Positions 1-14,599 of a stretch of DNA of 64,000 nucleotides are shown piece after piece (the first letter of the stretch is position 1; every line of letters begins with the position of its first letter). The notes under the pieces are model-generated. The model made no database searches. It was given only the letters and a program-made list of their open reading frames with translations, and had not been told where the DNA came from. The DNA lies in contig JACSVZ010000007.1 of assembly GCA_014706295.1 (NCBI GenBank), positions 46,452,975 to 46,516,974 on the forward strand, read 5' to 3'. The DNA is from Lycocorax pyrrhopterus obiensis. Its lineage: Eukaryota; Chordata; Aves; Passeriformes; Paradisaeidae. A program made the translations under genes and the position numbers.

Positions 1-3000
1 TAATTCTCTTTGTGACTATAGGTTTACCAGTTTTAACAGCAAAGGCCAATTACTCCTGCAATTATTCTGTGTTTATAATAAAACAGCAGTCGGCGGCACT
101 CATTCTAGTTCGGTAAAGGAGGGCAATAACTGACAATTTATGCCCATCAGTGTTGCAACAGCATGACTCTGCTAGAATTTCCTAATTCTAAACATGGAGT
201 CATTTACAGAAGGCCTCTTGAGGAGGGATTCAGTGTGGAGATCGTACCAGATCAGAGATTAAAAAAATCACTTGATTTCCATACCTGGTTTGCCCATGGT
301 TAAGCTAATAGTTGTTCTTGTTTGGGCTTCAGCCCATTCATCACCCACTGCCCCATCACAGGACAAGAGTGTCCAGAGCAGCAGGAGAAGTTTTGAAAGT
401 GACCATTCTCCATATGTCTTATGGGTCCTTGCTCCTCTCACCTATGCTACATTCAGATCCAGAAGGTCCTGTCACTGGAGAAGAATAGGGATATGTCTCA
501 GCTGCCTCTTTGGCTCTGGTCTTATCAAAACTCCTGCCACAGCTAGCTTTAACTTTCAAATCCTTTGCCAGAGAAAGAGCAACAGAGTCAAGAAAGGAAA
601 GGTGGTCATAGAAAGAGGTCACCTAGTACACAGCTTACATCTCTGCCCCAAGGCAGGACCAGCCATATCTGATTATTTCAGTCATTCAGCCATCTCATTG
701 CTATATCTATATCCTGTACCTTATATGTAATCTGTAGACGTTTATTTAATCACTTTCCTTCTAACATTCAGACCACACTAAGCAAACTGGAGTTCGATAG
801 CCTTCTGAAATACTGCTTCCTGAGGTTTTTTTTTTCAGCTGGGCTGATCAAGACTCTTCAGTAACATCAGAATATTCTACATCAATTGCTTGGCTTTTGT
901 CTCATCACTGTCCATCATTGAGACGGTAGAGTTTTGAGGTCATATTTTCCTTCTCTATTCTGCTCTGCTTAGGCAAGCCAGGCTCATTAGCTTAACTTCC
1001 ATTCTTTTCTATCTTTTAAAAGTGCAACATCATCATATTTGGAACAATGACTAGCTGAAATGAATCCAGTACTCTGCGTCTTTAATGCATATCTGTTGAC
1101 AGTATTTGTTCTCCTGAGATTGTAGTCACCTCTGTTTCTCACCAGTTTTAAACAAACCAAACCATTTCTCCTGTATTGAGATGATAGTTTCCCTTAAAGT
1201 AAGTAATTGTATCTTATCATAATACTGAATAAAACAGTAAATCTGACCAACTGTCTGGTTGCCTTACACTTAATCAGCCTCTGAACAAGGTTAAACCTTC
1301 ATTGCAGCAAAGAATTCCTACCCTGTCCCAATGTATTTCTGTTTTGTGTGTGCTGTACAGCTGGAGTCAACAGATAACATCATTTGTAAATGTCAGCTTG
1401 AGTATAATCTATCCAACCCAGCTCAAATCTTTTTGGTCACAGAACAGTTTATCCAGAGATATCTTTAAGTTTTTAAGCATTATACCCCAGCAGGAGACCT
1501 CCTTGTTCTTCATATGCACAGAGGAAGGCATGAAATACAAGAAAATTATAATATACTTCTGAAGGGAAACAACTCCCTTTCTTCTGAAATCAATCATAGT
1601 GGCATTCATGTGAAGAAATAGCATGAAACCTCTTTTTCTTTTCTGTATATTCAGTTTGTGCATCTTGAAGGAGCATTTAGAAGCTAGCAAATTATTTTGC
1701 AAATGATGAGAACACCAAAGCACAAGAGATAGACGATTTAGCTACTTAGTACTTAGTCATCCAAATCAGGCAACATCTAGGTAAACTTTCCAGCAGCTTG
1801 TAACCCTGAGCCACAAAAAGGAAGAACAAGGCAGTTCCAATAATTTACTTGTAATATTTGACACTCTTTATTCATTGTTACAACCAGCTTAAGCAAAACT
1901 TACTAAAGTCCTTACAGTCTGACACAGTTTTTCTATACATGTTTGATCTGCTTCTTTTTACTTCAAACTGTTCATGTTTTGCCAAACTTGCAAAGGAGGA
2001 AGAACCCAGATTAAACAGATTGAAAAACAGACTCCATCTCCAAGAGGTTATAGATACCACCAAAAAACCCCCTATTTTCTTGAGATGACTGGTCAAGTTA
2101 AATTATTCTAAGTTAGTTTGAATAAAATCTCTGTTATCTGCTATAGTAAAGTCTCTTCCTTTAGTTTCTGAATTCCTAGATATTCCTAGCCAGGGATGTA
2201 CTCCATAGAAACTATTAATTTCCAGATTTATATTTGCATAGCAGTGAAAAACAATTTGACCTTAGAAATAAAAATGAATCACTGATTCTCTATGCATTGT
2301 CTTAAATATCTTACATGTGCTGTACCATATTGGAAAGCCTCTTAATAATTCTTCTTTGCTACCATTATTGAATAACAAAAACCTGACTTCTCTAGCCCAC
2401 AAAATGAGGGATGTCATGTAGCTTGTAGAGGAACCTGATTAGTACAGAGTAGGCTGAGAATCTACAAGAAGTAAATGACAAAGTGTCTAATATTTCTGAG
2501 CCCCTTGAAGCACCTGTGGGTTTAGGATGTAGATTTTTTTTCTTCTTATCCCTTTGTTCTTATAAATGCACACTTGAGGAGGAAATTCATGGAGTTGTCA
2601 GTCAAATCCCTCAAGGTTTTGGGAAGATTAACTGAACCATTAGGGAGATTAATCTTTAAACTCTTATACTGCCTTTTAAACCTCAAATGTCAACGCCAGA
2701 CAGATGGGCTGAAATTTTTGTTGCAAGGGATACCTAAGTAACAGTATCTCAGTTTTCTTATAGTCCATCTAATCACGAAAGATGTATTGAGAGATACTGC
2801 ATAAGAAATCCATACGTACCAGAAAGGAAACCAGCTGTCACCAAATTAATTAAAACAACTGCTTCTGAACAACACTTAAATGCAAAGCTGCTGATCAGTT
2901 TTAGGAATAATCTAGTGTTTTTCACAGAACCTTTTTCTTTCACTTTAGGAGCTTGAAGGGCATTCTCTCCACTACAGTTATTCCACTGAATAATATTGAA

Positions 3001-6000
3001 CTCCTGATTTTTAGGAAAAAAAGCTGGGGAAAAAATAGATAAATACATTCTGTCCTTACAGACTATGTGGGAATATAAAGATGCTTCTCTGTTGCAAGTC
3101 CTATAGAGCATATACTCACACTATATAATCTGAAATGATATATATATATATATAAATTATTATGAATAGAAACCTGCAGAATGTGGATGACATATTTCAG
3201 TATTAGTTAAAAAATGTTCAGTAACAACTTTCAAGGGATTATCTTACTTTGAAAATACACAGAAAATTCGGAACAGATGGGCTGTAAAATAATTCTTTTC
3301 CATCATGTATATAGCCTTCACTTTGTACTTGCTGTTAACTGAGTTTATTCACCCAAGTGATGCAAATAAACAGGATGCCTAGATGCTTCCAGTTCCTTCC
3401 TTTCTTCCTTCCCTGCAGAACACAGAAAACTCTTATTTTCATAGAAATTATTAAGTGGCCAGAGGAGCAGTTAGTGTTAAATTTTCCAAGTTAGATTTAG
3501 TCTGATGCTCAGACGTGGCATTATATACCAAGATACACAAACGGAATATCTCATTTGTAACCTGAAACAAATGCAAATTTAGAAGAAAAAGCATGTAAAG
3601 GTGTCCTGTAGGAGCCATTTGCTTTCCCAGTGTCAGAACACAGCAGATCCACCTACACGTGCTGGCACTGGCACCTGATCCTCCATTTCACATGTGTAAA
3701 TTCACTGGCACGTTGACCAGTCCCACAAAGCCGTGCTGCCAATCTCACTGGTTGGGGGACATGGCTAACAGAGCCACGTGGCTGCTGGCCAAGGTCCTCT
3801 ACCTCAGAATAAACATGCAAGAAAGGAACACGTAAGATCTTTTCTTTTCCCTTATCCTGCATGGAATGAGACTACTTACATGAAGCTTCTCTAAAAAAAA
3901 GTTTGAAAATGTGTAAGAGGGGATCACAACTCACAAAGATAAGCTGAATGGTTTTCTCAGAGCTAGAAAACCAGACTCAGAACTAGAATGAGAAAGGGAA
4001 GTCAGATGTCATCAACCCAATTTCTCTGTGGCTATAACCCAATATTGGTGATGTACATAGATTTCCATATAAAAAAGGGAATCAACAGGAGCCCTGTAAC
4101 TGTCTGCATAATTGTTCACATACCTTTTTCCAATTCTACACACTGTTATGGAGTTTTCTAACCTTATTCTTTCTGAATAATCATCCCTTTACCCTGTGAA
4201 AGCTTTTTTATTTACCTCTTATGAACATCATAACATTTTCATCTTTATCTCTATTTTGAATTTACCATATGCATAGTGTTTTTCTCGCATTGCTATCTGC
4301 CAATTTCTGAGACACTACAGGTATTTTAAATTTCAAAAATTTTCTTTTTTCCGTACTTGCCCTGACAAAGTCATATCAACATTAACTTTCTGAACTGCAT
4401 CACATTTGTAACATGATGTGGGGAGTAAATCTGGGATTGGCAACTCCCAGACTGTCGTAATTCTAATATTAGTTTTTTGAGGGATTTCAGACAAATTTAA
4501 TTCCTGCCTCAGTTTCTGCAACAACCAAAAAGAGATAAAATGTACATATTATTTAGCACAGCCTTTCAAAATATACTTGTGTTGGGTGCTATATGCGTAG
4601 ATACACAGGAAGGGATATAACACAGTATTAAAATGCTTTTCTTGTCTACTTCTTTATGAAAGTCACTTAATGATTCTTTTATTTCTCAGTTAGTTAAAAA
4701 CCCAAGTAAGCAATTCATAGTACAGAACATTTCACTGTGACTCACTACAGAGAGAGATGTATGAAGGTGTCACTTTCCCTCTCTCTCTACCTCAAAAAGT
4801 GAAGCACAGACAATCAAGGTCACCAGGGAAACTCCCCTCCCAGATTTCAACTCATTCTAGCCCAGCTTTTAGTGGAATACTTTAAAAATTAAGATACATT
4901 TTTGAAAGACTGTCTCTCAATGTCATAAAAGAACTTACATTCATGAAGGATAGAAGAATTTTAAAAGTAGTGAGAAAAGAACTCTAACAACTTGGAATTC
5001 TCCCAAAAAAATTACAAGACATAATAAGTTTTGTACAAAGATGGCAAATTATTGAATCAAATCCTTCTGTGAAATTCTAGACATTATGTTAACAATAATA
5101 TCTTACATGACTGAAAACCAGAAAGGAATAATTTTTAAAAGAGTAACTTAAAAACATTCAATTCAACACTAGTATTTTTTTCCATATTTTTGTTTAACCC
5201 CAAATAAAAACTAGCTGATTGGTAAAATTAGAACCAAGAAACTGGAAAATAAAAGAAAAACAATGTATATGTTTCAGCTGAATACTAGGCCCTTCTTTCT
5301 GTCTATTTCAGTGATGCCTGTATAACTTCCATCTGTGAAGCCAAATAAACTTTTTAAAACTTTGGAGAAAAAATAGAAGGAAAAAAATCACAATATATAT
5401 TTCTTTTTTTATACAACTGTGGGTCTGGTGTTTAAATCCACTACAACTACATGGTTTTACCAGCTTCTAAGACACTGGCTAATAGCTTCCCATTGGGAAT
5501 AACTGTTTTCCCAGTCTAACCTAACAAACCTGTGGTTTTGGCTAGGCCTCTTTATTGTTTTGCATTCTTTTTTAAATTTAAACGTATCATTTTCTTTTGG
5601 TCTGAGTCCAGCTAGTTTTATTCTCACAAGGATAGTTATGCAGGCCAAATATTCGAGGTCTGCAGCTTCAAAAGAAGCTCCAACTGAATTGAATTTTTTA
5701 CCAATGAAAAATCAAGAAAACATCATAGAGCTAGTTGAGATGGGTATATATTAGGATATAAAATGGCTCTCCCTGTGGCTGTTTCCGTACTTTTAAAAGT
5801 TAAATATGGCACACTCATATTCAAACACTGATCTTGAAAGGCCTTTGCTGCTAGACAAGCACCAGTGATGCCTGTAACCACATGAAACAAAATTCATATA
5901 AAAACAATATAGCAGCTCTTCATCAGAGCTTTTATACACTTTATTTCCAAAAGACTGGTACAAAAAAGCCAAATTAAGTATGAAGGGAAGCTCCAGGAAA

Positions 6001-9000
6001 TGGAAAAAATATCGCAACTATTCTCAGTTTCAGGGTAGTACCAATATTTCTACCTCTATCTTCTGAATGTAGCAACTGCCATGGGAAATATTTTTGCAAG
6101 TTTTGATAAGCCCATCCATCATTTCAAAGCCCAAATACAACCTGAACCTAAAGTACCAATCTCTCAGAGAGAATCACTAGAAATATGAACTCACAAATTT
6201 ATAAAGGAAATGAGAAAGACATAACTAATTATGACTTCCTTGTGTTGCAACACTGCATTCTGTGGCAGAACGGATAATTCCTTATACACTGCCATGCCTG
6301 TAAGCCATCAGAGTTTAACAGATTGCATTCTGAAGCACATTTCAATTTTTTTTTTCCATTTTCATGATCAAGGAGGATAATGCCAGGAATAAACATGTAT
6401 ATTATGAGGAATAAGTGTTCTGACTTCAGCCTAAAAAATAAAGCAATATTGAGGTAAGATATGATGTCCACACCTGAATTTACTCCTTCAGAAATTTATT
6501 CTGGTTAATATAGTAGTCATGATTGCTTTGACCTCCAGTATGATTATAAGACAAATACCAGAGTAAAACAACTGATTTGCACTCACCGGAAACATAAGTA
6601 GATGCACGTGTGAGAGACAGAAAATATAATACTGTGGAACTATTACCTAAACACTCCTTACTCCAGGTCTCCCATTTGACACGTGGCAGTCATTTACAAC
6701 TGGGAAGAAAGACAGCAAGATTGCTTCAACAGACATCATGGAAAATTTCTGTCAGAACTAAAGGATGCTCTAAAAATGTCACCTCCAGGGAGCATATTAT
6801 GTACCCACTGATTTTCTTTTTCCTTTGATTTGAACTGTTCTGAAGACTAATGAGGGCTTGAATATGCAGACCTGAGTCACGCTTCTCTCTTTACTTAAGC
6901 AATTAAGTTGTCTGTCAGCCTCAGTTATACAGTTCTACAAACAGTTAATATTCAGCACAGAAGCAGAGATGCTGGATGGAAAAAAAAAAGACAAAAAAAC
7001 CCCCAAGAGCATCTTGACTCTCCTATAGATATCAGAAAAGCAGCAGAAGCACAGACAGATTTCAAGCGAGATTTCTTATGCACAGGCAAAAATACGAAAA
7101 CATTAGTGTGCAGCAGCCGGATTAGGAGCAGAGACAGCTGCTCCAAATACATTTTAGGCAGCAAGGCAGCAGTGGCACTGCTTCTCCATCCTTTATAAAT
7201 ATATCCATTCCAGTATTCCCCTGCCTCTGAGGAATGATGCTCTGGCTTTCCCTGAGGCAGGATTAACCAGGTAGCACAGAGTCTGTGGGTCTGTGTCTCT
7301 GTGATAAGAGAAGGAAGTTGAGTATCCAAAAGTTTTTGGTTTACAACTATATCATTTGGTCTCCTAAAGTACATTACTCTTTCTACATGCTTAAGCTTGC
7401 ACCTACATGCACTTCCTGTGATCAGAGGGTCAAGATAACCTACAAGCAGATCTTTACAATGGCTTGCTATTAGAGGAATAATAATTTTGGCCTTATTTGT
7501 ACTTCGAGTTACCTGTTGAAATTTAAGCAACTTTATATAAAATTTTTCAGCACTCCTTTATAATTTTCAATCTATCTATTTTATTTTTACACGGAATGTA
7601 GGGCAGTTGCCTTTGCTGAGTTATTGCTAAGGCAGAAGGACTATGGAAAGAGAATGTGTCCGTGATCTTTTGCAAGGACTATTTCATCTGCTTGCAAGTG
7701 TTGCCATTAAGACATATGGAAGATACAAGGAGTATGTTTTTTCTTTCATAACTCCCACATCATTTCCATAAAAAAATGAACTGATTAATATGTTCTTAGA
7801 GTCAAGGAATTTATCTTCCCAGAACTAAATCAGTATATTTTTAAAGAAAATTCACCTTGTGTTCTTTCACCAAGCATCCGTACTCTGCTGCACATATAAA
7901 GAAATGAGACAGAGTCAGCAATCTCTGCTGCCATCTTCTGCTGTTAATTTTCATGCAACCAGTGAACAAGGGACAGAAATATTAAAATCCTATGCTTTCT
8001 GAAAGTGAGTGTTACAAATGAAAGACTATAAATCAATAATCAAAGCTCTGTCACACAATCACAGAAATTTGGGAAGAAAATGTCTCTGAATCACACTCAA
8101 TCACCTTTATAGCACAGAATTACTCATTATGATCTGTGGTCCCATCTAACTGAGGGTCTGATATCTCTCATAACAAGTTTTATAGTCTCCACAAAAGCTT
8201 CTTTCCCCTAGCATTTCCTTAGAGCCAGAGACTTCTACCCTTTGTCATGGGGCAGAGATTCCCTCTGTAAGTACCTCATATAATTTTAATGGGGCACTAG
8301 TCCACCCAGTCTAGTTTTTGAAACCATATAGGTGTTGGGGCACAGTCATTGTAACAATAGAATATTGCCCTCCTCCAGTAGCAATTTCATCACAGATGTT
8401 TATTGTTCCTTCATCTTCTCAATGTTTGGTGACAGGTCAAACACCATCAGAATGATCTCTTCTGAGAGACGTAGCTTGTTTGCCTCCCACTGTCCTAAAT
8501 TCCAAACCTGTCTTCTGAATATGGGTTAACTAAACTACCTTTACTTTAACCCTTTATATGTGTTTGTATTTTCTGCTCAAGTCCTTATCCTCTCCATCAT
8601 TGTCATTCTTTTCTAGGATCTTTTGATATTCGTAATCATCAGCTGCTGCGTATACTCATCCAGACCATTTCTGCTGACTTATAACCATGAGCAATTTATC
8701 TTCATTTACTTCACTAAATCCATTTGTTTCCTGTTTCCATCAAATCTCAGTCATCTATTGCACCACATCTTCTGCAATGAAATTATCAGCATATACAACA
8801 TGGATTTGCATCAACTGGTCAACCTTTCTAATAGCTTTACCAAGAAATAGAAGGGAAAAAATCTCCTGCCTACATCCAGTGTCAGAGCTATCAGACAGAC
8901 AGCTGTAACTTCATGACCGTTTTATTAAAGATTCCAAAGTTTTGTGACTTTTGAGTGCAGATGACAGATCATCACATGCCCTTTTAAATCTGAAGGGAAA

Positions 9001-12000
9001 AAACCCAAATACTTTTACAACATTCCTCTTTATTCAATGGAATAAATACATGGAACATAAATGCAGCAAGAATAACAGATCAAGAACAAGCTAGACATTT
9101 TCCTTTTATTTCTTTTCTCAATGTTATCCTGTATATCTAGGTACTACGCCTAGATTTTTAGTCCTCTTCTTTTTCTTCTTCTATATATAGATCTACGTGT
9201 TTCCGATCAGGGAATTAAAATTTGGATATTTCAGTCACCATTTTTATCCTTCCTCAAGTACCCAGAACTGACTGACGCTGATTTTTTTTTTTTTCAGATG
9301 CAGACAGGAAATAAGTATTAAACTAAGTCTTCAGTCCAGCAAGAAGTTAATATACAAATTGCAGTCTATGTCCTAGAAGAAAAACCTTGATTGTTGCCAC
9401 ATGCAGCGCAGAGATTTCATGACAGATTTTAAGGACTTTCTAAACATACCCACTGTCCTCAACTCTTGCACTATGACAAGATTTCTAAAAATAATGTCCT
9501 GTTACAAATTTTTCCCCTCTCTTTGCTGTATCTTTTCTTGCTACCACGCTGTGTTTTAAAAGAATCATTTCTCATTAAACTATGTCAGCTGGTTGTTGTA
9601 TTGCATCACGTAATTTTTTTATCTTTCTTGCGTTATCTGTTCCTCAGAATTCACATTTAAACTATCTCTGTCACATGTGCTATAGAACCTTTGTGACCAC
9701 ATCTTTAGAGATAAAAAGGATAAGATGCTATATCATCAAGCATAAAGTATCCCCAAAGGATTTGCATAAAGAAACACAAGTTAATGAAAAGCCATATATC
9801 ACTTTTTTATTAGTATCATGAGACAGTATTCTGCCCTTCTTCTCCTTAATGCCTCAGACTCCCTGTTAAACTATTTCACCCTTTCCCTGGACATTTCAGA
9901 AATGTGGTCTATGATGGTTCTTGTGACCTGGGTAATCAAAATAGTTTTAAGGTCAGACCTCCTTTCTTTTTGTCCCCTCACAATTACTGCAGCAAGAACC
10001 TAGCCCTTGTACAACTCTTGGCACTTGAAAATGCCTTCCACTTCTTACTATCTTATATGCAGCATCATTCTGCCTCATTGTAGTATTCTCATTTAAAATA
10101 TGTTTGGAAAATATGTATTAGTCTTATTTGCTTAATCTTTATTCATTTTCTCTTTAAATCTGAACTCTATTAAAATGTTCCTAACTACAAGCCTTATCTA
10201 CATACAGAGACATTATTCAGTGGGAACGCTCTGCCTCATTTGTTGGGCACAGATTAAGAAACAGTCAGAAGTAATAAGAAATGGAAGAATGCTTTTTTTT
10301 GTGGGCAAGAAGAAAAAAGGGCTTTGTCATGATTGCATTTAATTTTGTTGGAATTTCTGTAAAACTGAGTACTTACTCTTCAAACACATTCCCAGACCAC
10401 AAGGCAACACACAGTCCTGTGTCCAGTGTAGCATACAACGCAATGAGAAAGCAAGTAAGTAAAAGAGAAGTAAAACAACACACGCACAGCTTCTTAGCAT
10501 CTGCTCAACACCACAATTTGTTTCTTGTCTGTAAGAGAAATAAATTTAGGAGCTGGAAGTACAAGAGTGCGTGCAACCTTCAGCAATCAGGGAGTTTGTG
10601 AGCATGGTACACCATGGTCACTTGTGTTAGCACAGCGTGTGGTCATATCACCACATAACTGCATGTTCAGGCCTCATTAGCAAGTGAGTCCTTACAATTG
10701 CAATCTTGTGGAAACCAGGCTTCTGGTCCTGAATATCTTGTCATCCACTGTGGCTTTCCTTAAATGCTTAAATACTTGAACTTCTGCAGAAAAGGGCACA
10801 TAAGAGTGATGATGACAGAGCAAAGTCGTTTGGAAAAGCAGAAGAATGATCACTGTTTTCTCCTCCTGTTTCTTCTAAACTCTCAAAAATTTTAGTAGTG
10901 TCACAAAAATCTGCTTTGCCACTCTTTCTATTTGACTATGCATAAGTTAAATTTTCAAAAATGACTCCTAGTTTCATTTATCTCAATTCGAATTCTAAAT
11001 ATTCAGTTTGCTATTCCTCAGTTATGGAAGAGTTGTACTTTTACAGCTACTATTAACTGTATACTTCTGGTCATTTAGCCCTTGCAAAACTGATTTCTGG
11101 ACATCTAAAAATGAGTAATTAAAAATCACCCTCACATCATATTTATGAAATAGAAAATACTTCACTATTCTGTAATCATTCCCATTATTTTACAGTACTA
11201 GTCTATTTCCAGTTGTGAAGAATGTGAAAAAGCGTAATCTAAGCAGAGTAAACATGAACAAGCTGCACAAAATGGATTTCTGAGTCACTAGTTTTACTAG
11301 TTCACTTATTTCTTTCTGCTTTAGACAACAAAAGACCTATGGTTGTTTGTTAATGGCAGAATTCAAACACATTCCTTTAGCTATCCTTAACCTTAGACTT
11401 CCTGCAAATACCAGGCTGTCAAACAACATTGCTGGAGTCAGCTGGGCACATTTGATTGAATGCTGCAATATCTCTGCATAGAGGCATGTCTAAATGCTGC
11501 TTTTCTTTTCTTCCTTATCTCTGACACAATGTGTTGCTGAATTGTGCATCAGCAAACACAGCAGTTGCACCCTCAGAGCTGTGAAAAGAGTCACAGGACT
11601 TTTCCCCTTAATTACTCTAAAGTACAAAACGTCCCAGTTTCCCCTGGTGATATTATTCCTTTGTGATGAAGTGTAGATTGGATTTATGCTTTTACTCCAA
11701 ATAGAAGATTAAGAAATGCATGAATATTAATTTGCAGTATGTTTTGTAGACTATGTTTACAGTAATTCTGTGATTACTCTCTGGTAATTGTATACTACTA
11801 ATGCTAGCTGTTTGTATACAACTTCAAAAATAAATATGAGGCAATTTCATTAGCAATGGACTCTCAAGAGAGATGCCATAATGAAGATAAATTTCCTGTA
11901 TTTAATATGGAGAGGCTGTATCTATATTCAGGTACAGACAGGTGTAACATCACTAAGACAGACAGATGCAATAAAAAACTCACAAGCATTTTGTCTGGAT

Positions 12001-12700
12001 TCATATCGACTACCTTTTAGGCATTTAACTGAGGCACATAAATTAGACATCTGGTCTTGTTCCACAGTCAGCAGAGATCACTATAAGACAATTTAGGCTA
12101 TGAGAAATAGGCAATAAAATCAGAGAGCAAAGCTGAAATTAAATATTCAGGGTGTAGGTCAAGACTTTGTTTTATCATAGTGATCAATGCATTTAAACAC
12201 AAGAAAGAATCCAGAGGGTTCTCAGGGTTAGTGTGAATGCCAATCTTCAGCAGGAAATTATGACAATGGTAATTCTGAACATATCACATCTTTCTGCACC
12301 ACTATGCTAGCAGGGAATATCTGACTCAAGTGGCATGTAAAATCACAGCTTGTAAACTGAGATTCGGGAATGAACCCAAATAAAAGGTGGGAATGCTACT
12401 ACATGACCAAGTCCATCTTGGAGTGATGTCCACACTTCTTCAACTACTTCTTTTGGACATTTTCTTGGACATACAGCAAACTCCTTGTTTTCTGCACCAA
12501 TCTGATCACTACTGAGCAGTTGCTATGTGGTGAACAATTAAAGAGCTGTCAGGGGTGGCAATACATGATGATGGATTAGGCAATCCTTACTGTTTGCAAT
12601 TTTGGGCAGTGAAATTTGGAAAGAACTTCAGCATCTTTGGCTGAAAGTCCCTCTATTAATGCCAGTGATTAATTATTAACAAATGTGCTGTTATTATTTT
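1..12700. other. Non-coding AT-rich stretch, no gene recognised
   Basis: I read this stretch on both strands and found no exon, RNA gene or transposable element that I can name. The longest open frames (272-730 plus, 152 codons; 6952-7530 minus, 192 codons) begin at TTG, show no domain and have low-complexity composition, so I do not call them genes. It contains a short TA microsatellite near 3.14 kb, short pyrimidine tracts (for example near 3.4 and 9.29 kb) and ordinary AT-rich sequence. Ancient repeats too diverged to see by eye are possible. Confidence 0.6.
3138..3155. repeat. (TA)n microsatellite
   Basis: About eight to nine uninterrupted TA units lie in an AT-rich surrounding. A simple repeat of this kind is likely to vary in length between individuals. 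No function is implied. Confidence 0.9.
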
Positions 12701-13800
12701 AATAAGCCTCTCAATATGCTTATTGAGCTGTGAAAAAGCTCACAGGTCTCTTAAAAAGTTTGCTTTAAAATACGGTCACCCCTTCTGTTTCCAGAATGAG
12801 CCTGTATCCATTCCTGAGGGGACCTGCTGTGCTCCGATGTTGAGCCACACAATGTGTCCATTTTACAAGAGCAGCGTGAGAGGTCACAGCACAGCAGATA
12901 CCATCCTCCTGCTCCTTTTCAAGTGGAATCTGGATCCAAACAAATTAACCACACAATCCTCACCTAACGTGTTAAAAAAATCCCCGAGATGCTCATCACT
13001 CTGCCAGCAAGGAAGGTCCCATTTTCACAGACAAATGGATCTCAGAGCACGCTTCACAGCCAAAGAGCTCCAGCCATCACAGGCTGAGCACCAGATTTGC
13101 TGTCCCTGAATGGCTCCATCACCTCCTGGTACACAGCAACTCTCACACACACCAGCAGGAGCTGAAATCACACACTGCCTACAGCACCCCGTGAGGAGAA
13201 GCAAGGCTAGGTGCTAAGCTCACCTCTATCCAAGATATTTTTCCTTGAAAGGGCCCATCCCTTCCCAGCTGGTGCTGACTGTCTGCCAGCCATCGGGCAT
13301 CCCCAGATCAGCCACCTACTCATTGCAGAGGCCATTCCCGAGTGCCCAGCCATGTTCTGCTGAGGGGTCTGGGAGCTCAGCACAGCCCTGGCAGATCCAA
13401 ACCCCTGCCATCTGCTACAGGGCTCCCTTTTGTGCATAGCCCTTGGAGTGGGCTCGGGATTGGGCAGGAGCCTTGTCCTGGAGCAGCATGGCTGTGCCAC
13501 AGCCCCATTTGCTGGGAGGCTCCAGCAGGAGCAGGGTCAGGCACAAAGCGCTGCTGGGGTGGAAGCTCTGAATGTGCTCTGCTGTCCCAGGCTCTGTTGC
13601 CCACTGTTCCTAGAGCTGCAGCAGGCCTCGTGGATGATATTCCCTCACCAGGGAGGGAGAGGCTCACAGGGAAGTTATGGTGATAGACCGAATGAGCTAG
13701 CACCAGAAAAGTTGTGATTGGGCTCCCTAGCAGAATATGGTTGACTTTTCCCCCTCTGCATTTCACCAGAAGATATGTGTTTAAATAAAAATCCACCTGC
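12700..13800. other. GC-richer non-coding block
   Basis: Base composition rises clearly here relative to its neighbours, most obviously from about 12950 to 13690. CpG remains scarce, so it is not a CpG island. Several overlapping open frames occur on both strands (12723-13109 plus; 13342-13683 plus; 13377-13802 minus), as expected where AT-rich stop codons are rarer. None starts convincingly or shows a domain. An AATAAA lies near 13775 on the plus strand, but I see no upstream exon or LTR that it would serve. It could be an old repeat I do not recognise or a remnant of a retrocopy; I cannot tell. Confidence 0.4.
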
Positions 13801-14599
13801 AAAGATTATCCTTGAAACATTTTGGGCCATTCTGACCCATATACTCTGCTGGTCTCCATGAGACATCTTGGAAAGGCCATCATGTCCTCCAGGGTGCATG
13901 CAGCCAGTCCTGTTGTGAAGAGCTCTGACTTTGATCCAAGTGCTAACGCCAAATACCTCTTCTGCACTTAACTCTGCAGACACCATGGTGAGTGACAGAG
14001 GCTGCTTGCCACAAGGATGTTCCCCAGGACCTACACCTGTACCTACCACAATCCCAGTGTCTCCTCCAAACACTTAGCCCATACTGCTACCTTCCTCGGA
14101 GAGGGAATTATAGGCATTTGATTGCTCATTTTGCCCGGGTGATCAATGAGGACACAGAAAAAAAAAGCCCAATAATTTGTCCAATGCAACAGGAAAAAAC
14201 CAGTGTTTTGGTGAAGATTAAAATTCCCTGGAAAGTAATACTTATCTTGTCCCATTCCACTTTCCACTTACCTTTACTTCATTCATAATTCCTATCATTA
14301 ATTAATGTTTCTAGTCTTACTTAATGCTTATCACTCTGACTTTATGTAGTTTCAGCAATTTTTTTCCCCTCCTCTCTTGTGTATCAGCTAATTCATGGAG
14401 TAACTCCATTCTATGAATCCCAGAATCTCTTGTTTGGAGATATTAATCTTCTTTAAAAATACACTGGGAAAAGGTGACAGGAACATAACCCCGTAATAGA
14501 TGTCTCTGTATGTCCTGGATAAATACACTATGCAATCAGAGCTGTTGTTACTGCTCTTGCAATTCAATTCTCAACTTTTCCACCTGTTTATGTGGCTTT
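13800..14599. other. Non-coding stretch, nothing recognised
   Basis: AT-rich sequence without a recognisable gene, RNA or mobile element. Near its right end, just before the large palindrome, lies TTATGT (14588-14593). The same six bases recur immediately after the palindrome (14724-14729). Confidence 0.5.

Noticed and set aside
272..730. 152-codon open frame on the plus strand
   Set aside because: TTG start, no domain, no codon bias that I can see, and overlapped by an antisense frame of equal credibility.
6952..7530. Longest open frame of the window (minus, 192 codons)
   Set aside because: It starts at TTG, has no recognisable domain, passes through simple T- and A-rich sequence, and shows no splice-site or promoter context. 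It is consistent with chance.
8040..8150. Possible CR1 3' end (ATCACAGAAATTTGGGAAG-like words)
   Set aside because: Only one short match, without the terminal 8-bp repeat or the downstream CR1 landmarks.
12723..13109. 128-codon open frame on the plus strand
   Set aside because: TTG start and located where raised GC content makes stop codons rarer. No motif is visible.
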